A stretch of DNA of 17,838 bases from Thioalkalivibrio sp. (lineage in GTDB: Bacteria; Pseudomonadota; Gammaproteobacteria; Ectothiorhodospirales; Ectothiorhodospiraceae). Below are positions 14,094-17,838 of the stretch, in pieces. Numbering within the stretch: the first letter of the stretch is position 1; each line of letters begins with the position of its first letter. The position numbers and the translations under genes are program-made. The stretch spans positions 1 through 17,838 of the forward strand of contig PWRV01000310.1 of NCBI GenBank assembly GCA_003563455.1, in the 5' to 3' direction. The notes under the pieces are model-generated. The model saw nothing but the letters and a program-made list of their open reading frames with translations, searched no databases and was not told the DNA's origin.

Positions 14094-14099
14094 CGAAAT

Positions 14100-14477
14100 A
14101 TGGAACAAGCCAACGCCATCGCCGTCCTCGAAGCCCTCGCGTCATCGCTGCGGCTGCGGATCTTCCGCGAACTGGTGCGCCGCGGTTCGCAGGGGCTGGT
14201 GGCCGGCGAGATCTCGGCAACGCTGGACATCCCTCCGACCAACCTGTCCTTCCATCTGAAGAACCTTACCCGGGCAGGCCTGTTGACGGTGGAGCAGGAG
14301 GGCCGCTTTCAGCGTTACCGGGCGAACATGCCGCTGATGCTGGACCTCGTGGCCTACCTGACCGAGGAGTGCTGCGCGGGTGACGCCGCTCAATGCGAGG
14401 GCCTGCGTGGCGCCTCGCGAGTCGCTCCCGGAATCTTGCCTCCATTGGCGCGTCCCCATGTCGAGGCGGAACCCTGA
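14100..14477 (+). CDS. arsR: ArsR/SmtB-family arsenite-responsive repressor
   Basis: This 125-residue winged-helix repressor has the standard N-terminus (AIAVLEALASSLRLRIFREL), the recognition helix region PPTNLSFHLKNLTRAGLL (45-62) and the wing QEGRFQRYR. Arsenite sensing is indicated by the C-terminal cysteines C91, C92 and C99 (EECCAGDAAQC). These resemble the three-cysteine site (C95, C96, C102) of Acidithiobacillus ferrooxidans ArsR and differ from the CVC helix-3 site of the E. coli type, which is missing here. It should repress its own operon until As(III) or Sb(III) binds. No ribosome binding site precedes the ATG, and the promoter -10 box ends six bases before it, so translation is probably leaderless. 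arsD follows after 69 bases. Confidence 0.95.
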   Translation: MEQANAIAVLEALASSLRLRIFRELVRRGSQGLVAGEISATLDIPPTNLSFHLKNLTRAGLLTVEQEGRFQRYRANMPLMLDLVAYLTEECCAGDAAQCEGLRGASRVAPGILPPLARPHVEAEP

Positions 14478-14546
14478 GCGGCGCGAAATGATTGTCTCCC
14501 GGCCAGCATCCATGTCCATCAGTTCAATAATCCATGGAGTCTTCCA

Positions 14547-14912
14547 ATGATCACCATCCAGGTCTTCGATCCTTCCCTCTGCTGCAGTACCGGTGTTTGT
14601 GGCGTCGACGTCGACCAGCAGCTGGTCGATTTCTCGGCGGACGTGGACTGGGCCAAGCGCAACGGACTCACGATCGAACGTGTCAATCTCTCCCAGCAGC
14701 CGATGGCCTTTGCCGAGAACGAACTGGTGCGCGGAATCCTGGAACGCTCGGGAGAGGATGGCCTGCCGGCGATCCTGGTCGATGGGGAACTGGCGCTGAC
14801 CGGCCGCTATCCGAGCCGCAACGAACTCGCGAAGTGGGCGGGACTGCCGCCACCGGCCCGGGAGTTCAGCGTTGCTGCGGAACCGTGTTGTGGCGGCGGG
14901 ACGAAGGGTTGA
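14547..14912 (+). CDS. arsD: Arsenic metallochaperone ArsD
   Basis: This is a 121-residue thioredoxin-fold protein that carries As(III) to ArsA and raises its affinity for arsenite. The three essential cysteines fall at the positions known from plasmid R773 ArsD: C12, C13 and C18 (DPSLCCSTGVCG). A further vicinal pair, C114-C115 (AEPCCGGG), lies in the tail, as in R773 ArsD, which has C112/C113. Other landmarks are VNLSQQPMAFAEN and LPAILVDGELALTGRYPSRNEL. GGAG lies seven bases before ATG 14547. Its TGA stop shares one base with the ATG of arsA (TGATG), so the two are translationally coupled, matching their direct physical interaction. Confidence 0.97.
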   Translation: MITIQVFDPSLCCSTGVCGVDVDQQLVDFSADVDWAKRNGLTIERVNLSQQPMAFAENELVRGILERSGEDGLPAILVDGELALTGRYPSRNELAKWAGLPPPAREFSVAAEPCCGGGTKG

Positions 14913-16741
14913 TGCTGGGCATCCTCGAACTGCAGTTCCTGACCGATCCACCCCGCTTTCTGTTCTTTACCGGCAAGGGCGGAGTGGGGAAAACCTCGAT
15001 CGCCTGCGCGACGGCGATTCACCTGGTAAAAGCCGGGCATCGCGTACTGCTGGTGAGCACCGACCCCGCGTCCAATGTCGGTCAGGTCTTCGGGATGGCG
15101 ATCGGCAATACGGTGACGCCAGTGGCCGCGGTCCCCGGACTCTCGGCACTTGAGATCGACCCCCAGGCCGCGGCTGAAGGCTACCGCGACCGCATCGTGG
15201 GACCGGTGCGCGGGGTGTTGCCCGATGCGGTCGTGGCGGGTATCGAAGAACAGCTCTCCGGTGCCTGCACCACCGAGATCGCCGCCTTCGACGAATTCAC
15301 AGCGCTCTTGACGGATGTCGAACTGCTCGACGGCTACGACCACATCGTGTTCGACACGGCACCGACCGGTCACACCATCCGCCTGTTGCAGCTGCCGGGG
15401 GCCTGGAGTGGCTTCCTGGAGGCGGGGAAGGGGGACGCCTCCTGTCTGGGACCGCTCGCCGGGCTCGACAAGCAACGGGAGCGTTACGGGGCCGCGGTGG
15501 CCGCGCTCGCCGACCCGGAGCGCACGCGGCTGGTGCTTGTCGCTCGTCCGCAGCATGGGAGTCTGCGCGAGGTGTCCCGCACGCACGCCGAACTGGCGGC
15601 GATTGGTCTTCAGCGCCAGCACCTGGTGATCAACGGCGTGCTTCCGGCGGCAGAAGCGGCGACCGACCCGCTGGCCGCCGCGATCCATGAGCGGGAAACA
15701 CAGGCGCTGGCCGCTCTCCCGGCATCCCTGCGGGACCTGCCGCGTGATGAATTGCCCCTGAAGGCCTTCAATCTGGTTGGACTGGAGGCTCTGGAAGAGC
15801 TGTTCGAAGACGACCGTGCAGTAACGAATGCAGGGGAAAACGACACCGATGCGACGCCGCCACCGGCGGAGGATGCCCCCGCGCTGTCGGAGCTGGTGGA
15901 CGCGATTGCCGCGGACGAGCATGGCCTCGTTCTCCTGATGGGCAAGGGCGGTGTCGGCAAGACAACGGTGGCGGCTGCCATCGCGGTGGCCCTGGCCGAG
16001 AGGGGGCTTCCCGTACATCTGACCACCTCCGATCCGGCCGCGCACTTGTCGGATACGCTGAGCGAACAGCTCGACGGGCTGACTGTCAGCCGGATCGATC
16101 CACAGGTCGAGACGGAGCTCTATCGACAGCATGTGCTCGAGACCAAGGGTCGCAAGCTCGACGCCGAGGGACGCGCCCTGCTGGAGGAGGATCTGCGCTC
16201 GCCGTGCACCGAGGAGATCGCGGTGTTCCAGGCTTTTTCGCGCATCATTCGCGAGGCCGGTCACAAGTTCGTGGTGATGGACACCGCGCCGACCGGGCAC
16301 ACCCTGCTGCTGCTCGACGCGACCGGCGCCTATCACCGGGAGGTCAGCCGGCAGATGAGCGGCTCGGGCATCGGGTACACGACGCCGATGATGCAGTTGC
16401 AGGACCCCACCCAGACGAAGGTCCTGATCGTCACTCTGCCGGAGACCACGCCGGTGCTGGAGGCCGCGCGCCTGCAATCCGATCTGCAACGTGCCGGGAT
16501 CGTGCCCTGGGCCTGGGTGGTCAATCAAAGCCTCGCGGCGGCAAACGCCCGCTCTCCGTTGCTGTACCGCCGTGCCCTGGAGGAGGGGCCCCGGATCGCC
16601 GAGGTGGCACACCAATACGCAAAGCGCCACGCGGTGGTTCCAACCCTGCGGGAGGAGCCTTTGGGTGTTCAGCGCCTGACGGCCCTGTTGAACCCCGTGC
16701 AAACCGGGTCCGAGGCGGCGACACTAGGCTGGGGACGCTGA
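14912..16741 (+). CDS. arsA: Arsenite-stimulated ATPase ArsA (two-domain)
   Basis: This 609-residue cytoplasmic ATPase energises the ArsB arsenite efflux pump. The frame is open upstream through arsD, but ATG 14912, coupled to the arsD stop, matches the family start. Both halves are intact. P-loops GKGGVGKTS (21-29) and GKGGVGKTT (344-352) are each followed by a DTAPTGHT signature (148-155 and 457-464). The metalloid-site cysteines C119 (SGACTTEIAAFDEF), C178 (GDASCLGPL) and C432 (RSPCTEEIAVFQAF) correspond to C113, C172 and C422 of E. coli R773 ArsA. The linker around 300-330 is acidic and proline-rich. The length is close to the usual 583 or so. With ArsD and ArsB present this is a complete ATP-driven system. 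Confidence 0.97.
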   Translation: MLGILELQFLTDPPRFLFFTGKGGVGKTSIACATAIHLVKAGHRVLLVSTDPASNVGQVFGMAIGNTVTPVAAVPGLSALEIDPQAAAEGYRDRIVGPVRGVLPDAVVAGIEEQLSGACTTEIAAFDEFTALLTDVELLDGYDHIVFDTAPTGHTIRLLQLPGAWSGFLEAGKGDASCLGPLAGLDKQRERYGAAVAALADPERTRLVLVARPQHGSLREVSRTHAELAAIGLQRQHLVINGVLPAAEAATDPLAAAIHERETQALAALPASLRDLPRDELPLKAFNLVGLEALEELFEDDRAVTNAGENDTDATPPPAEDAPALSELVDAIAADEHGLVLLMGKGGVGKTTVAAAIAVALAERGLPVHLTTSDPAAHLSDTLSEQLDGLTVSRIDPQVETELYRQHVLETKGRKLDAEGRALLEEDLRSPCTEEIAVFQAFSRIIREAGHKFVVMDTAPTGHTLLLLDATGAYHREVSRQMSGSGIGYTTPMMQLQDPTQTKVLIVTLPETTPVLEAARLQSDLQRAGIVPWAWVVNQSLAAANARSPLLYRRALEEGPRIAEVAHQYAKRHAVVPTLREEPLGVQRLTALLNPVQTGSEAATLGWGR

Positions 16742-16868
16742 CGCCGTGTTCGGGACCATGGGTTCGTGACGCCGTCACCGAAGATAACCGAGTTCAATCG
16801 AAGCAAGAGGCCTCCCGCTGTTTCCCGCCGCATGATGACGTGGGTGCGGTGTCGGCCAAGGAACGTTC

Positions 16869-17351
16869 ATGCGTGTTGAAGAATTGATGACCCGGGATCC
16901 GGTCGTCGTCGGTCCGGGGCTCCCGGTCGAGGCACTGGTGGATCTGCTGGTCGATAAGAACATCAACGGGGCGCCGGTCGTGGACGAATCGGGCCGGGTG
17001 CTCGGGATGGTGACAACGGGCGATCTCATCCATCGAGTGGCCGACGAGCATGTGCCACGTCGCGACTCGATCTGGCGGGAATCCCTCTACAAATCGGTGT
17101 TCCGCCGCAATGGTCCCGATCCGAATCCAGCGGCGGGGGCCACGGCCGCCGAGGTGATGAGCCGGGATCCCGCGTACGTGACGCCATCGGATGACATGTG
17201 CGTCGCGGCACGGCTGCTGATCGAGCACAGGGTCAAATGCCTTCCCGTGCTCGAGGATGACCGCCTGGTCGGCGTGATTTCCCGGCTCGATCTGCTGCGC
17301 TGCCTGCGCGGCAATCCCGACTGCTGCAATCCGGTGAAGCGTCAGGACTGA
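16869..17351 (+). CDS. Cysteine-rich CBS-domain pair protein in the ars operon
   Basis: This is a 160-residue soluble protein made of two CBS motifs (about 1-60, starting RVEELMTRDPVVVGPGLPV, and about 92-148, starting AAEVMSRDPAYVTPSDDM). They are joined by a charged linker (VPRRDSIWRESLYKSVFRRNGPDP... in part). CBS pairs normally bind adenine nucleotides and regulate a partner. All five cysteines lie in the second half: C111, C124, C145 and the tail pair C152-C153 (GNPDCCNPVKRQD). A vicinal pair in an arsenic operon suggests metalloid binding, but this is inference. AAGGAA lies five bases before ATG 16869. The gene sits 127 bases after arsA and 99 before arsB, on the same strand, so it is probably co-transcribed. 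Possible targets are ArsA or ArsB, which it could tune to the cell's energy state. Confidence 0.9.
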   Translation: MRVEELMTRDPVVVGPGLPVEALVDLLVDKNINGAPVVDESGRVLGMVTTGDLIHRVADEHVPRRDSIWRESLYKSVFRRNGPDPNPAAGATAAEVMSRDPAYVTPSDDMCVAARLLIEHRVKCLPVLEDDRLVGVISRLDLLRCLRGNPDCCNPVKRQD

Positions 17352-17380
17352 TGCCTTGAGCGCGTTTCCCCACAGTACCT

Positions 17381-17405
17381 GGGCACAGATTTGAGATCTG
17401 TCCCC
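17381..17405. repeat. REP-like palindrome between the CBS gene and arsB
   Basis: GGGCACAGAT-TTGAG-ATCTGTCCCC forms a stem of 6 paired bases, one C-C mismatch, then 3 more pairs, around a 5-base loop. The GGGxACAGATTT...ATCTGTCCCC design resembles palindromes scattered through many gammaproteobacterial genomes. This is recognition and not a search result. It lies 45 bases before the arsB start, in the middle of the operon, where it could cause partial termination or act on mRNA stability. Confidence 0.55.
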
Positions 17406-17450
17406 GTCCTCGCCCGAATCGGTCCCCATCCCCCTGGCTAAGGATTGGAC

Positions 17451-17838
17451 ATGCTGCTGACTGCCCTGGTCATCCTTGTGGTCACCATCGCGCTGGTGAT
17501 CTGGCAACCGAAGGGTCTGGGTATCGGTTGGTCGGCCATGGGCGGCGCGGCGGTGGCGCTGGCGACGGGCGTCGTGAGCTTTTCGGACGTGCCGATCGTG
17601 GTGGACATCGTCTGGAACGCGACGCTGACCTTCGTGTTCATCATCATCATCTCCCTGTTGCTCGACGAGGCCGGCTTCTTCGAATGGGCGGCGTTGCACG
17701 TGGCGCGCTGGGGGCGCGGCAACGGGCTGCGGCTCTACGCGTTCATCGTATTGCTGGGCGCGGCGGTGGCGGCGATGTTCGCCAACGACGGCGCGGCGCT
17801 GATGCTGACGCCGATCGTGCTGGAGATCGTCCGGGCGC
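17451..17838 (+). CDS. arsB: Arsenite efflux pump membrane protein ArsB, 3' end outside window
   Basis: There are 129 full codons before the right edge; the complete protein is normally about 429 residues with 12 membrane segments. The N-terminus (LVIWQPKGLGIGWSAMGGA), VWNATLTFVFIIIISLLLDE, GFFEWAALHVARWGRG and AAMFANDGAALMLTPIV closely follow E. coli ArsB as I know it. ArsB exports As(III) and Sb(III), working alone as a proton antiporter or with ArsA as an ATP-driven pump. AAGGA six bases before ATG 17451 supports the start. It is the last visible gene of the arsR-arsD-arsA-CBS-arsB set. An arsenate reductase (arsC) is not in the window and may lie beyond the edge. Confidence 0.96.
   Translation, partial: MLLTALVILVVTIALVIWQPKGLGIGWSAMGGAAVALATGVVSFSDVPIVVDIVWNATLTFVFIIIISLLLDEAGFFEWAALHVARWGRGNGLRLYAFIVLLGAAVAAMFANDGAALMLTPIVLEIVRA

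Larger units (their letters stand above)
13698..14099. other. Intergenic region between divergent CcdA-like gene and arsR
   Basis: This 402-base region has no gene I can support. It contains the inverted GC-rich repeat element at 13796-13908, an 11-base C run inside it (13854-13864), and the arsR promoter/operator at 14057-14093, each listed separately. The stretch 13909-14050 shows nothing further. A promoter for the CcdA-like gene is expected near 13715-13790 but I could not pick one with confidence. Confidence 0.6.

Noticed and set aside
14807..16702. 631-codon open frame on the minus strand opposite arsA
   Set aside because: It is antisense to an intact ArsA with all motifs; composition is biased and no recognisable domain is present.
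16766..16778. GTGAC-GCC-GTCAC dyad after arsA as a terminator
   Set aside because: The stem is only five bases, no T-tract follows, and downstream ars genes continue on the same strand.

Overview
The window is high-GC, gene-dense DNA. Gene content (TrkA/TrkH, rhombosortase, P-II-like proteins, arsRDA with arsB, periplasmic cytochrome c and rhodanese) fits a gammaproteobacterium. A halophilic or sulfur-oxidising lineage such as the Chromatiales/Ectothiorhodospiraceae is a guess from gene content only. No rRNA, tRNA, CRISPR array or transposase gene was seen. Both ends cut through genes: an ABC-type ATPase on the left (minus strand) and arsB on the right (plus strand).

Layout. (1) 1-755, minus: ATP-binding subunit of an ABC-2 type exporter, divergent from the next block. 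(2) 932-3790, plus: trkA-trkH, a complete potassium uptake system. (3) 3983-6772, plus: a compact module of a P-II-like protein, a large duplicated DUF1538 membrane protein, a second P-II-like protein overlapping it by an ATGA junction, and a small CBS-pair protein. I consider this the most interesting part: an uncharacterised membrane protein, probably a transporter, with two dedicated P-II-like partners. (4) 7074-9004, plus: archease and RtcB, an RNA ligase with its activator. (5) 9119-10474, plus: a rhombosortase and an exported histidine phosphatase. (6) 10742-13697, minus: a small cytochrome c, a two-domain exported rhodanese, and a fusion of a thioredoxin-like CxxC domain to a CcdA/DsbD-like membrane domain, all dealing with extracytoplasmic redox or sulfur chemistry. 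(7) 14100-17838, plus: an arsenite resistance operon, arsR-arsD-arsA-CBS-arsB, with a good sigma70 promoter and an operator-like palindrome placed so that arsR would be translated from a leaderless transcript. A cysteine-rich CBS-domain protein is inserted between the ATPase and pump genes.

How the genes work together. TrkA gates TrkH. The two P-II-like proteins probably gate the DUF1538 protein, by analogy with GlnK-AmtB and SbtB-SbtA. In the ars operon ArsR senses As(III), ArsD delivers As(III) to the ArsA ATPase, and ArsA energises the ArsB pump. The CBS protein there may add adenine-nucleotide or metalloid sensing. Archease lets RtcB turn over repeatedly.

The intergenic spaces carry several palindromic repeats: three copies of a 30-base element with 8-base arms and a 10-base loop, a roughly 113-base inverted GC-rich element upstream of arsR, and a REP-like palindrome upstream of arsB. 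These repeats, not mobile genes, are the visible signs of past mobility.
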